A DNA stretch of 64,000 nt from Trametes villosa (lineage: Eukaryota; Basidiomycota; Agaricomycetes; Polyporales; Polyporaceae), in NCBI GenBank assembly GCA_002964805.2, contig PUDQ02000084.1:558001-622000 (forward strand), read 5' to 3'. Shown in pieces: positions 38,449 through 49,500 of this stretch; positions within the stretch are counted from its first letter, which is position 1, and each line of letters starts with the position of its first letter. The notes beneath the pieces were generated by a model, which was not told the DNA's origin, made no database searches, and was given only the letters and a program-made list of their open reading frames with translations. The position numbers and the translations under genes were made by a program.

Positions 38449-40362
38449 TTACGCGGCGGTCGCGAGGAGCGCCATCGGGATAGGCTTGCGCTTCAGCCCG
38501 GAGCTCGTCGTGCTCTCGCCGCTGTCGCTCGCGCTGCTCTCGCTCATGCGCGACGCGCGGCTGTCCCGGCGCGCGAGCCCGCTACGGTCCGAGTCGACCG
38601 AGCGCTTCGCGCCATGGCCCGCCTTCACCGCGTTCTTGCGCTGGAGCGGGCCCGCGGTGCTCGCGGGGGCAGGCGCGGGCTTGCTCTTGCTCTTCTTCGA
38701 AGGCGAGAGGTGGAAGCGCGGGAGCCACGAGCTCGAGTGCGACGAGCCCTCGACGAGCGAGCCGAGCGTCGACGACGACCAGCGCGAGCGCAGCGGGCGC
38801 TCGGACGGGACGAGCGAGACGGTCGAGGGCGAGCGGTAGATGGACGAGGCGCCGTCGAGCGCCGCGGCGGCCTCCTCGCGGTGGCTGAGGACATGGCTCA
38901 CGTCCACCTCGAAGTCGAAGGAGGAGAGCGGGGAGGTCGGGGGAGAAGACTCCGTCATCTGCGAGTACACGCTGAAGCTCTGCGGCGTCTGCGGCGTCGA
39001 GGGCCACATGTGTGACGCCAGGTCCGGGTGCGCCGCGTACTGGACGGGGCTCTCGTCGGCCATGTCGTGGACGTCGAAAGGGACAGTGAAGCGGGGAGGG
39101 GGACGCAGAGCCGAAGGGGAGGTCACGATGAACTGGCTGCTGGGCGTAGGCGGGAGGGAGTCCGCGGAGAGGAACGGGTCCTGGGGGACGGTGAGCTCCG
39201 TGCCGAGAAACCCGGCGCCAAGCGCGGCGTTCGCCAGCTCAGCGAGGAGCTCCTCCGTGGCCTGTTCCATAGTCGTCGTAGGGGACTTGGGCACAGGAGG
39301 CGGCGGTGGCGGCCGGGTCGGGACCATGTACGAGCGCCTGCGGAGAGGGAAGGTCGGATCGAGCTGGGCACTCGGTCGCTGCGACTCGTCCTGGATGGAG
39401 ATGCGGGGCACGGCAGGCACAGCCTTCCCAACAGGAGCCTCCCTCCTAGGGACCGGAACGACAGAGTCGGGCCGGACGCGAGTCTGCGTTGCTTCCGTAG
39501 GCGTAGTAGGGAAGGTGGGGGGCAGCGGGGTGGAGAGAGACACAATCTCGCTGATATCGCGCGCAATCCACTCAAGCTCCTCCATGATGCTATCGTCGTC
39601 GACAACAGAGGAGAACGAGCTCTTGCGGACGGGCTCGGACAGGTCGGGCATGGACTTCATGAAGAGAACCGAGGCGCGCTGCGACTTGAAGGTCGGCGCA
39701 CGAGCGAGATTCGACTTGAAGGGGGATTCGTCGTCGTCTGAAGTCGGAGGAGTCGTGCAAGGCGTTTTGGGGCTGGAAATGTAGCTCGAAGCGTCGCTGC
39801 TGGCGTTGGAGGGCGTAGGAGACTGCTCGCGTCTTCTTGAGAAGGAGCGCGAGCGGGCGCTCATCGTCGCAGGAGGAGAGGGGAAATCCAAAGAGATACC
39901 GAGACCCGAAAACCGAAGGTTAATGTCGTCTAGGGGAGAATCAGACCCGGGAGAGGACGCCGCGGAGCGCGGGGGAGGCGAAGGGGAACGGGTCATAGGA
40001 GGGGGAGAAGGAGTCCGGGCCCGCGGAGCGCTAGAGGGGGGGAAGAAGTCGTCGAAGGACAAGCCTTCTGCACCAGTCAAGACCACTCTGCGCGAGTCGC
40101 GCTTGATGTGGATAACCTGGTCGACAGTCGGACGTGCGCCAACGGTCGCGCAGCTCGCGGGGAATCGACTGGGATGTGTCGCGGAGGGCATCGAAGATGT
40201 TGAGGAGCACGAGTGATGGGGCAGCTCGTCCTCTTCCGCGAGGTTGGGCAGAATGTGGAGGGGCTTCGCCTTGGTCGGGGAAGCATCAGACTTGTTCGAA
40301 GAGCGGGTGCGTCGCTTCAGGTTTGGCAGGATGCGGTTGTTGGCGAATACTAGTATCTGCAT
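38449..40362 (-). CDS. Ser/Pro-rich disordered hypothetical protein
   Basis: One long open frame of about 637 residues from the ATG at 40362. It begins MQILVFANNRILPNLKRRTR, which looks structured, and then becomes Ser/Pro/Thr-rich. Short ordered-looking pieces occur: ADQ-free VDQVIHIKRDSRRVVLTGAE, LSFDDFFPPSS, DDINLRFSGLGISLDFPSPP, SIMEELEWIARDISEIVSL and EELLAELANAALGAGFLGTE. A run of six prolines lies in the middle. The C-terminus is basic (GLKRKPIPMALLATAA). A well-formed intron (GTGAGT ... GCAG) ends just inside the ATG, and an in-frame upstream exon with ATG at 40565 could add about 55 residues, so the start is uncertain. The family is unrecognised; SP-rich content suggests a phosphoregulated signalling or morphogenesis protein, as inference only. 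Confidence 0.72.
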   Translation of the reverse strand: MQILVFANNRILPNLKRRTRSSNKSDASPTKAKPLHILPNLAEEDELPHHSCSSTSSMPSATHPSRFPASCATVGARPTVDQVIHIKRDSRRVVLTGAEGLSFDDFFPPSSAPRARTPSPPPMTRSPSPPPRSAASSPGSDSPLDDINLRFSGLGISLDFPSPPATMSARSRSFSRRREQSPTPSNASSDASSYISSPKTPCTTPPTSDDDESPFKSNLARAPTFKSQRASVLFMKSMPDLSEPVRKSSFSSVVDDDSIMEELEWIARDISEIVSLSTPLPPTFPTTPTEATQTRVRPDSVVPVPRREAPVGKAVPAVPRISIQDESQRPSAQLDPTFPLRRRSYMVPTRPPPPPPVPKSPTTTMEQATEELLAELANAALGAGFLGTELTVPQDPFLSADSLPPTPSSQFIVTSPSALRPPPRFTVPFDVHDMADESPVQYAAHPDLASHMWPSTPQTPQSFSVYSQMTESSPPTSPLSSFDFEVDVSHVLSHREEAAAALDGASSIYRSPSTVSLVPSERPLRSRWSSSTLGSLVEGSSHSSSWLPRFHLSPSKKSKSKPAPAPASTAGPLQRKNAVKAGHGAKRSVDSDRSGLARRDSRASRMSESSASDSGESTTSSGLKRKPIPMALLATAA

Positions 40363-41509
40363 TAGCACAGGCCGATTAGAGGGATCCTAGGAAGACTCAC
40401 ATGAGGCCATCGTGGAGGTCGTAAGAATCTAGGGCGTGAAAGGCGAGGGACGCTGGAAGCGATGGAGGCCGCGTTGAGAACGGTGAGGAGTACTGAGAGA
40501 CTCTGCCCAGCAGGAGCTTTAGTATCGCCCGCTGCAATTCCCTGCTTTTGTTGGCAGCCCTCCATTGTTTCCCCTCGCGCTCGCCTCGACCGCTCAAACA
40601 AAAAGGTCGGTCGTTCTGGGAACAATAGCCTCGGCACAAGCGCCCGTGCCTGCCCTTTCGTTAGGTAACCGCGAATTAACCGCGTGTTGACCAGTATTTG
40701 GCTACTATTTGCGGTTCTATTCTACCCATTATGGCAGCTTGTATACCATATGTAGCACAATGGCGCGGTTTGAAGCCCGAATCCGGAGAAATCCGGGGAA
40801 TATACCCAGGTCCATGCGCTCAATATTGCTCATCCGTCCCGCCCTTGTCCTTCGAAGTTCCGTCAAGTCCTCCTCCTTCCCACAACGTACGAACAGCATC
40901 GAGGCACCCCGCCATGTGTCGCGCACAGCCTGCCCGTTCCCTCCCCCATCATGTCGTCTGCGATAGGTAGAGCAGGTCATCTTGCAGAGCTCTCCAGGTT
41001 AGCATAAGGACTAGTACATGTCCACTACGCCAGCATATAAGAGGGTTCTTGAGAACGCCGCAGTACGTATATACCGCAGCCTAGATTCCATAAATCTAAC
41101 GTATAACGTGTACACTCACACAGTCTTTTCTGTTTGCTAGCACTGTATGTGGGCAGTGTGGTACCTCGCTCGACCGCTGAACGGCGCCCACTGCCAGTGA
41201 TACTCATGTGAAAGATCCTCGCTTTCCTCTCGCTCCTACCGCCTCACTTATAAGTGATACCCGATGTCTACCATCAAGGTCAGAACTATACCGACGACAG
41301 CATAAATCTCCTTGCTGGAAGAACATGCCCCCATTCCCTGTGGTATACTCCCCATGATCATGGTGAATTGGTTAGCACGCATCTCCTCATGTCGGTACGG
41401 GAGCGGTAATCGGCGACGAGGTACAGGCAAGCTATTCAGCATGATGATAGTGGTTCATATCTGAATGCTGGTGTGGTGTCCAGCTTCAGAATATATCCCA
41501 GATCTTGCA

Positions 41510-41842
41510 TAATCGGTCTTAACGATGACCGTTTGTCCTGGTGAGCATCAACCCCCGGCGGGGATAATCCGGTATACACACAGCCGTGAGTGCCATGAAC
41601 CTACAAGACATGCGCTAACTTGGGTTTTGCATGCAGCATAGATGAACTCCGCATATGCATGCCTACAGTCGGTATCGACTGCGTACGTCTGATGCTGCGG
41701 CGGTGCTCAAACAATCCATCGAAGTTGTATATGCCGCGCGTCTAACCGTCTCCACCGTTGGTGCAACCCTCGCCGCTCGACCGACCACGTAGGCTCGGGA
41801 GCGTGATGCGGTGTGGCCCTGGGATCATCCGCGCCTCAGCAC
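41510..41842 (-). repeat. Dispersed repeat copy B (inverted relative to copy A)
   Basis: Reverse complement of the copy at 21486-21830. The strong match is 41569-41842; weaker likeness extends down to about 41510 (CTGATTATGCA-type words shared). No coding capacity and no clear terminal repeats. The two copies face each other across about 20 kb. Confidence 0.88.
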
Positions 41843-42076
41843 AAATGCTGCTCGCCGGGTTACTATTGCTGCACTGGGACCTTGTCCACGTAGCAGCGCG
41901 GTTCGTTGCCGTAGAAGCCACCATGAGTCAGGTCCGAGCGGCATCGCACGCGCAGTCGTCGTTCCACCTTACGGCCAACGGACGAACGAGCGGCCGCGGC
42001 TGAGTCAGGTATTTGAACGATCCGCATATGGACACGTCGGTGATTTGGTGGGTGTGCGTTCGAGGGCTCATCCACC

Positions 42077-42137
42077 GGTTTCGAAACCAGCGTCGAAGCG
42101 AGAACTCAGCGCTCGGAGGTCTATAAAACGCGTTGGA
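42077..42137 (+). promoter_or_regulatory. GST-2 core promoter: TTCGAA palindrome, TATA, GCGTTGGA
   Basis: In order: the perfect 12-bp palindrome GGTTTCGAAACC (42077-42088), TCGAAGCGA (42093-42101), TATAAAA (42122-42128) and GCGTTGGA (42130-42137). The same words at nearly the same spacing lie upstream of GST-3. The ATG is at 42213. Confidence 0.7.
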
Positions 42138-42212
42138 CCATGGGGTGTATGCATCGTCATTCACCACTCCCCACTATCCAGTGCAACAGAAAGCAAGAAT
42201 ACACAGTTCAAA

Positions 42213-43191
42213 ATGGCTCAGCCCGGTCCAATCACCCTCTACACCCATCTGGTACGTTTCTTGGAGAGATCGTGGAAGAGGCGTATCTGACCTACTTTTG
42301 TGTCTTCCCGTATAGTACTCCGACCAACAAGCGTCGAGCAATACCGAGGAGTATACCGGCTCGGCCAGCGACTGGCGGGCGATATACTCCCCGTTCTGCC
42401 ACCGCGTGGAAATCGCGCTCCATGAGGCGAAGGCGGACTACACGTCCTACCATATCAACCTCATGGACAAGCCCACCTGGTACGCTGCAAAGGTGAACGC
42501 CGCTGAGAAGGTACGCACATCCCGCCCGCGTTTGCGATCAGTATTGCTCACGCCTCCGCTGCTGTAGATTCCCGTTATCGCGTACGGCGGGCCCAAGGTG
42601 GCGCCCGAGGAGCCTGCCGCTGAGTCTGCGAAGATCGACCAGTCGCTCGTCATCCTCGAGTTCCTCGCCGACCTGTTTCCCGAGGCCAACCTCCTCCCCA
42701 CCGACCCCGTCCTACGCGCCTCGGCGCGTCTCGCCATCACCACCTGGGAGGAGAAGGCCTTTGTGGGCCTTCGGGACTTCGTCTTCGCGTACGACCGCGC
42801 GGCAAGCGGCACGGACCCGGAGAAGGCGCTCCTCGACGGGCTCGAGGCGTTCCAGACGCGCCTCCCGCCCACGGGATTCGCGGTCGGGAAGTGGTCGAAC
42901 GCGGATTCTGCGGTTGCGCCGTTCTTGCTGCTTGAGGAGCTGCTGCTGAAGTACGACCTCGGCAAGTTCCCGAAGGGCGAGGGGGCGAAGGTGTATCAGA
43001 TCTTGCAGGGTGCGAAGTTTGAGCGGCTGAGGAAGTATATCGAGGACGTCAAGGAGTACCCGATTATCAAGGCCACTTGGGACGAAGTGAGTGATGTACT
43101 CTGCATGGAACTGCGGGGGAAACTGACCACGGTATCATAGGCCGTCCAGTTTGAGATCTGGAGCAAGAACCCCAGGTTCAAGCGTGCTTGA
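42213..43191 (+). CDS. Glutathione transferase, Ser-type, with insertion (GST-2)
   Basis: Four exons (42213-42251, 42316-42510, 42568-43086, 43141-43191) give 267 residues. It is close to GST-3: GPITLYTHL, YSPFCHRVEIAL, INLMDKPTW, IPVIAYGGPKVAPEEP, LVILEFLADLFPEANLLPTD and FKRA at the end. The catalytic position is Ser38 (SPFCHR), with a Cys three residues on. Between the first strand and that loop are 23 extra residues (14-36, ending SASDWRAI) absent from GST-1 and GST-3; the DNA is bounded by TACTCC on both sides. A later in-frame acceptor (GAGGAG, ending at 42351) would shorten it to about 11 residues but not remove it. This resembles the fungal-specific GST class A known from wood-decay fungi. 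Whether it still binds glutathione is unclear. Confidence 0.9.
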
Positions 43192-45189
43192 GCATGTACG
43201 ACACCTGCTTGCGTACAATCTATAGTGGTCGAAGCTGTCAATGACATTGCACGAATCCGCTGGTGCTGCGCGTTGTACAACCTATTTTTTGCACGAGAGA
43301 CACGGTCGCGGTTTTGCTAAGTAAACCTCGATCGCCGGCGAGCGAGTCTGTGCTGACTTCAGATTGCTAGCATACAAGCAACTCCACATGGTTACAGCCA
43401 GTATAAACTTCTGACTTCGGATGCTGCGGCCGCGCTCGAGTGCGCCGCTGACTACAGTTCGTGTATGTAAGTTCGACACGATGACTGCCCTTCGACGACC
43501 GGCACTGGTGCATTCTACGTACGCCGCTTAGCTCGCCACTCACGTCGGAGGCGTGTTGCGGCGTAGGAGCATCAACCCACACGTGCGCCGCTCTTGGAAG
43601 TGCTGCTGTTGCATGCGGACAAGGCCTGCGGAGCAGGGCGCCAGTCTTGGCTCCTGAAATATCTACCTGGTAGGAGGTCAGTCCCAGCGAGAATCGCTCC
43701 TTTCTATACGTTTCCGTACATATCTGGATCTATCTGTAAATATGCTCAGACAAATTGGGACGCCCTTGGGCGCTTTTTCTGGCGGTTTTGCCACATTGCT
43801 GTCGTCATTTGTGTCATTCGGCCTGCGCAATACCTCTCGGTGCACGAGTTTGCTGTGAAAGTGCAGGCCACCTGCTGCAGAAGCCTTTATTATATAGGCA
43901 CTATGCGCAACCATCGGTGCGCACAAGGCTGCAAGCTCCCGGCGCCTATATCCCCTTATAGTCCGCAATCCATCGTCGAACGCCACTTTGCGCGTCTTGG
44001 TCTGCTACCACCACCACCCGTTCCTCGCCATCCTTGCTCTCCTTTTCCTTCGCCACACCGCCCACTGTCCTCATCCTCCCTGCGAGGAATTTGGTCTGTA
44101 CGCGGCGAGAGGCTGCAAGCGCACGAGTAGAGGTCAGTACTGTGGGGTTTCCACATTCTCCAGGCATCCGCTAACATGAAACAACTAGGCTATATGCGCG
44201 CAATACATGCAAGTAGCCCTATGTAAGGTACGTACTGTCACATTCACCACCTGTGCTCCTGATCACAAGCGATTGCCTTCTCACCGGCACGACCACACCC
44301 ATGCCGACCGCGCACACTGCCCTCGCTCCGCACAGAACGTCACCAGGCCAGGTGTCCTATCGCACAAAACGTCCTTACAATCACGTAGAATCAGCCCGCA
44401 ACCAGCACTACGTCTGCCAAGGTGAGCATCCGTTCTGCCTCGCCGGACACCGCTGATGTCGTCTAGTGCTCCGAGCCTGGCCTCGTACCTCGTCTTCTGT
44501 TTGCCTTGTCTGGCGTCCATCCCGCTTACTCGTCCCTCTCGTTCTGCTGTCTCCTGTCGTGGATCTTGTTTGCCGCTCTCTCGTTTGGTGGCTTCTTGTT
44601 GCATGTACGTCCTCGCCTCTCTTCATCTCGCGCCTCTGCCGTCTCGGCCTCTCTCCCTACAGTCATCAAGCACGCAGGCCGTGTAAGCGAGGTCTGCACA
44701 AGAAGCCATGTAAGCGGGCGGGCGGGCGGGCGGATGTTTCTCACTGCGCGCGAACGGTTTCGGAATGTGTAGTAGCACCCTGCGAAATATATTTCTGTGC
44801 ATATCCACATGAATCTGACGTTGCAGATACACTCGGAACAGTGCAGAAAGGCGCAGATATTTTGGGCGTTGATCTATACATATCTATAGTACATTTGTTG
44901 ATCTACACCTTTCTGCACGTATATATTTTCAGGGGAGACTTCTAGATATGTGTAGATACGTCCAGAAACAAGCGATTCTCGCTGGGGGTCAGTACCGAGT
45001 CATCGTCGAACGGTGCCGCAGGCGCAGTCGGCGATCTACCTTATGGCATGTGGGCGAACCCGTGGTCGCAGCCCCTTGGCGATGAATGCGGACGAGACAG
45101 CGCTGTGAAGGATTGCCGCTTCTCGATACCAGGGATCTTCGGCGATTCGCTCAGATTCTCTCGAGGGGCTTGTCCGCCGTGTCGAAGCA
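43192..45189. other. Long intergenic region before GST-3
   Basis: About 2 kb without a supported gene. It contains a GCGG tetramer run near 44715-44735, a 78-bp inverted repeat (44841-44918), and a few splice-like signals around 44200-44460 that gave no recognisable protein. Confidence 0.55.
44841..44918. repeat. Inverted repeat / potential hairpin
   Basis: GTGCAGAAAGGCGCAGAT (44841-44858) faces ATCTACACCTTTCTGCAC (44901-44918): 16 of 18 positions pair across a 42-base AT-rich spacer. Outer flanks do not pair. Could be a small foldback element or a structured RNA. Confidence 0.75.
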
Positions 45190-45239
45190 GGTTTCGAAGC
45201 GACGGCGCAGTGTTCTCGAGAGCTATAAGTAGCGTTGGA
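45190..45239 (+). promoter_or_regulatory. GST-3 core promoter: TTCGAA element, TATA, GCGTTGGA
   Basis: GGTTTCGAA (45190-45198) overlapping TCGAAGCGA (45194-45202), then TATAAGT (45224-45230) and GCGTTGGA (45232-45239). Spacing from TCGAAGCGA to the TATA box is 20-21 bases in both GST-2 and GST-3. The ATG is at 45311. Confidence 0.7.
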
Positions 45240-45310
45240 GGAGGCCATGACCATCCATCCACCACTTCCCCGCCAGACAGCACCGTCTAAGAAACAGAAC
45301 ATAGTTCAGC

Positions 45311-46217
45311 ATGCCCGGCCAAATCACCTTCTACACTCACGTGGTAGGTTTGCGGGATTTCTCCGGGAAGAAGCGTCTCTAACGAACTTGCATGCGCTCC
45401 CTTGCAGTACTCCCCGTACTCCCACCGCGTGCAAATCGCGCTCGACGAGGCGAAGGCGGACTACACGTCCTACACCGTCAACCTCCTGGACAAGCCCGCC
45501 TGGTTCGCTACTAAGGTGAACCCAGCCGGCAAGGTGAGCGCCCTCCGAGTGTAACAGCGTTTGCGAACGCCCCCGCTCACGCCGCCGCCGCCGCCGCCGC
45601 CACAGATCCCAGCCATTACCTACGGCGGACCCAAGGCGGCGCCTGAGGACCCTCCCGCCGAAGCTGCGAAGATCAACGAGTCGCTCGTCATCCTCGAGTT
45701 CCTCGCGGAGATCTTCCCTCAGGCGAAGCTCCTCCCCGCCGACCCCGTGAAGCGCGCGGAGGCCCGCCTTACCATCAAGAACTGGGAGGAGAAGGGCTTC
45801 GAGGGCTTCAAGAACTTCGTGTTCATGTACGACGCGGCGGCGAACCCGGACAAGCAGCTCCTCGACGGACTCGAGGCGTTCCAGGCGCGCCTCCCGCCCA
45901 CTGGGTTCGCGGTTGGGGAGTGGTCGAACGCGGACATTGCGGCCGTGCCGTTCTTGCTGCGCATCGATCTGCTCCTCAAGAACGACCTGGGCAAGTTCCC
46001 GGCGGGCGAGGGCACCAAGGCGTACAAAACCCTGCAAGGCCCGCAGTTCGCGCGGCTCAGGAAGTACCTCGAGGACGCCAAGGCCCGCCCCACTATCAAG
46101 GCTACATGGGACGAGGTGAGTTAACAAGATGGTGTGTAAATGACAAAGCTGACGATGGTATCACAGGCCGTCCAGTTCGGGATCTGGAGCCAGAACCCGA
46201 TGTTCAAGCGTGCTTGA
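45311..46217 (+). CDS. Glutathione transferase, Ser-type (GST-3)
   Basis: Four exons (45311-45343, 45408-45533, 45606-46115, 46167-46217) give 239 residues. GQITFYTHV is followed directly by YSPYSHRVQIAL, so Ser13 sits exactly where GST-1 has Cys13. VNLLDKPAW, IPAITYGGPKAAPEDP, LVILEFLAEIFPQAKLLPAD and the tail PMFKRA match GST-2 closely. Exon borders agree with GST-2. Intron 2 carries a run of GCC triplets (about 45582-45603) up against its acceptor. Probably cytosolic; Ser-type fungal GSTs conjugate or bind small aromatic ligands. With GST-2 it forms a tandem pair with a shared promoter block. It is the intact copy against which the GST-2 insertion is defined. Confidence 0.94.
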
Positions 46218-46559
46218 ATGCCGCCACTACGAATAGCTGTATTGGAGTTGTTGACGAATGTGGATGTAACTATGGTGAATGGTTCGAACTTCGAAGATGT
46301 TTCAGAGACTGTGATAGATGGCCAATATACGTGTTAGCGATGAAGTGACTTGCTTGGAGAAGTGCTGCGTCAGAGAGTAGACACAGAGTACCCAGTCGAC
46401 GAAAAGGTGCCGAATCGGGAGGGTGACGTGATGGGACGGGAGACTGGGCGGAGCCTGGTGCGGGGCGATGACACGTCGTTGTCCAGATCTACGCGCGGCT
46501 ATAGACGTTCTGTACACTACCCAGCTTTCCCTCTCCTCCTCCCCTCCCGCACTCGATCC
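46218..46559. other. Intergenic: SEC31 upstream region
   Basis: GST-3 3' flank and SEC31 promoter/leader. C/T-rich sequence lies just before the SEC31 ATG (46528-46556). No gene is seen. Confidence 0.6.
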
Positions 46560-49500
46560 ATGAAACTCAAGGAAATTCACCGGACATCGACCTTCGCATG
46601 GTCGCCCTCGCCCGAGCTGCCGTTGCTGGCGACCGGCACCGTCGCGGGGGCCTTGGACGAGTCCTTCAGCAACAACGGCCAGCTTGAGATTTGGGCTCCG
46701 GACTTCCTCGACCGGAACCAGTTTGACCTCGGCGGAGAGGGCCAGGCAGGACCCAAGGCGTCCGTTACGACTACCTCAAGGTGCGTGCTATTCATGAGGC
46801 GCGAGGGGACGCGAAGTGTGAACATATGCGTGTAGATTTAACCGCCTAGCATGGGGGTATGTGAACGGAGACCGCCCGCGCGGCGTGATTGTCGCGGGCA
46901 TGGAGAATGGCGAGTTGGACATCTGGGATCCCGCGAAGATTGTTGCCAATGCCGAGTGAGTGTACCAATTCATATGACGCGTCGGCAACGCTTGAACGTA
47001 TGCACCAGTCCGTCCGAATCGCTCATCCTTCGCAACAAGACGCACACGGGCCCTATACGTGGTTTGGACTTCAACCCGATCCAGACGAACTTGTTTTCAT
47101 CTGGCGCGGTCAACGGCGAGGTGGGTGCGAACTCTACGCACTGCATCCGTGTCGTCTGACGCGTCGGTAGATTTACGTCTGGGATCTCAAAGACCCTAGC
47201 AAGCCCTACTCTCCCGGCACTCGCAGTACCAAGCTCGACGAGATCACTGCATTGGCGTGGAACCACCATGTTCAATACGCGCTTGCGGCGTCGAGCAGCA
47301 CGGGTTACACGGTCGTGTGGGATTTGCGAGGCAAGCGCGAAGTCGCTGCACTGGCGTACGGCGGCGGAGCTGGCACTCTGGCTGGGGGAGCACAGTTTGG
47401 CGGACCTGGGTTCGCGATGGGTGGACGCCGGGGTATGAGCGATGTTGCATGGCACCCGGACAACGTGAGTTCTCCGCTACTGAACAGCCAGCATCTGTTC
47501 CAACCTTGAATCCTAGGCTACACGTTTGGTGACGTCCTCGGAGGACGACTCCTCCCCGGTAATCATGGTCTGGGACCTCCGTAACGCTCGGGCGCCAGAG
47601 AAGGTGTGTGTCCGCCACAAACGAGTCGTTAACCCAGACTGACACGCATGGCAGATCTTGACCGGTCACGAGAAGGGTGTACTCTCCTTGTCGTGGTGCA
47701 AACAGGATTCGGATCTGCTGTTGTCCTGCGGTAAGGACAACCGCGCTCTTTGCTGGAATCCCCAAACATCCGAGATCATTGGAGAGGTATGTGTCATTTA
47801 TGCCCGAGAATAACTTCTTACTGACCTCTCGACAGCTTCCCTCTGCAGACAACTGGGCCTTCCAGGTTCAGTGGTGCCCGCGGAACCCCGACCTCTTCGC
47901 CGCGGCATTCTTCGACGGAACGATTGGCATTCATTCCATCCAGTCTACCAACGAGGCTGCTGAGGCTCCCGTTGCTGCTCCTCAAACTGATGCTTCGGAT
48001 ATCTTCGGCGCCCCCGGTTTCTCTCGCGGGAACCAGGCCACCCTCTCGCTCAAGCACCCTCCGAAGTGGTTGCGCCGCCCGACGTCAAACTCTTTCGGGT
48101 ACGGAGGCAAGCTTGTTACGGTCTCCAACCTGCCGTCTGCGCAAGGGAAGAACCAGAGCAGCGTCGTGCACGTGCGTAAGGTGGTCACCGAGACGACGAT
48201 CGTGGAGCGCGCACAGAAGCTGCAGTCCTCGGTCGAGGCCGACAACCTGAAGGACCTGGCGGAAGAGAAGACCTCGGCTGATGCGTCTGCTACCTGGAGG
48301 GCCCTTCTCAGTCTGTTCAAGGCGAACTCGAGGGACGAGCTCATCACGCTTCTTGGCTTCTCGAAGGAAGAGGTTGCCTCTCGTGTCGCTGAGGCGATCG
48401 CGAACCTGAAGAAGGCAGCAGCGGCCAAGGCGAGCATACCCGTCGAACAGGATGTTACCGAAACCGACATCAAAGCGCACGAGCCCGTTGTGTCCTTCGC
48501 CGAGCCTGAGCGTGAGCCAACTCCCGAAGAGGACGAGGAAGAAGGGGGCGACGACACCATCGACAGCGCTGCTCTTGCCGCAGAGGCGACCCCCTCAGAA
48601 GCCAGCGCTGGCAATGCGTCTGACACGACAAGCACGACGCGCCAGGCGGACGGGGAGTCGACCACCACCGCTCCCAGCCTCTTCGGCGACGACAACCTGA
48701 TCGGCACGCCCCAGGGAGACGCCGCGGCCGACTTCTTCGGTAGCATAGGCACGGCACGGAGTGCCGAGGACGACAACATTCGCATTCCTCACCACAACTA
48801 CCCGCTCGACTCCTCGGTGGCTGCGACGATCGGCTCGCGCCCCTCGTCCGTCGCCTCGGAGGCCCTGAAGGATAACACGTTCAGGATCTACCCGAGCGAC
48901 GAGTCCGAGACTGACCGCTTGGTCACGAAGGCGTTGGTTCTGGGCGACTTCGAGTCGGCCGTCTCCCTGTGCCTCTCGTCCGATCGCTTCGCTGACGCTA
49001 TCCTGCTCGCGGTTAAGGGTGGCCAGGAGCTCCTTGCGCGCACCCAGAAGGCGTACTTCGAGCGTCGCACTACCCAGCTCCCCTACCTGCGCCTCTTCCA
49101 GTCCATCGTCACCAACGACCTCGACGACATCGTCCAGAACGCCGATCTGCAGGAGTGGCAGGAGATCTTCGTCGTCCTGTGCACGTTCGCCCGCCAGGAC
49201 GAGTTCTCGGGCTTGGCGGAGCAGCTGGGCCAGCGCCTTGAGTTCCAGTCGAACATCGTCAAGTCGTCCGGTGCGCACGACGCGGAGTCGAAGGCGGCTG
49301 ATCTCAGACGGAACGCCACGTTGACTTACCTCGCTGCCGGCCGTCTCGAGCGCCTGGTGAACATCTGGATCGAGGAGCTCGCGGAGGACGAGCGGCGTCT
49401 CGTCGCCGACCAGGAGCACCTCGACGGCTCGCTGTACACCGCGCACGCGCTGGCTCTGCAGACGTTCATCGAGAAGGTCACGATCTTCCGCAAGGCTATC

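Larger units (their letters stand above)
40566..42212. other. Intergenic region with dispersed repeat copy B
   Basis: It contains the upstream part of the Ser/Pro-rich gene, repeat copy B (41510-41842) and the GST-2 promoter (about 42060-42140). No spliced gene or long frame is supported. Confidence 0.6.

Noticed and set aside
38840..39784. Plus-strand frame (314 codons) with Gly/Ser runs
   Set aside because: Antisense shadow of the Ser/Pro-rich gene 38449-40362; the minus frame is twice as long and has protein-like blocks.
42077..42088. GGTTTCGAAACC as a tRNA T-arm (B box)
   Set aside because: No matching A box, anticodon arm or acceptor stem nearby; the position fits a promoter palindrome better.
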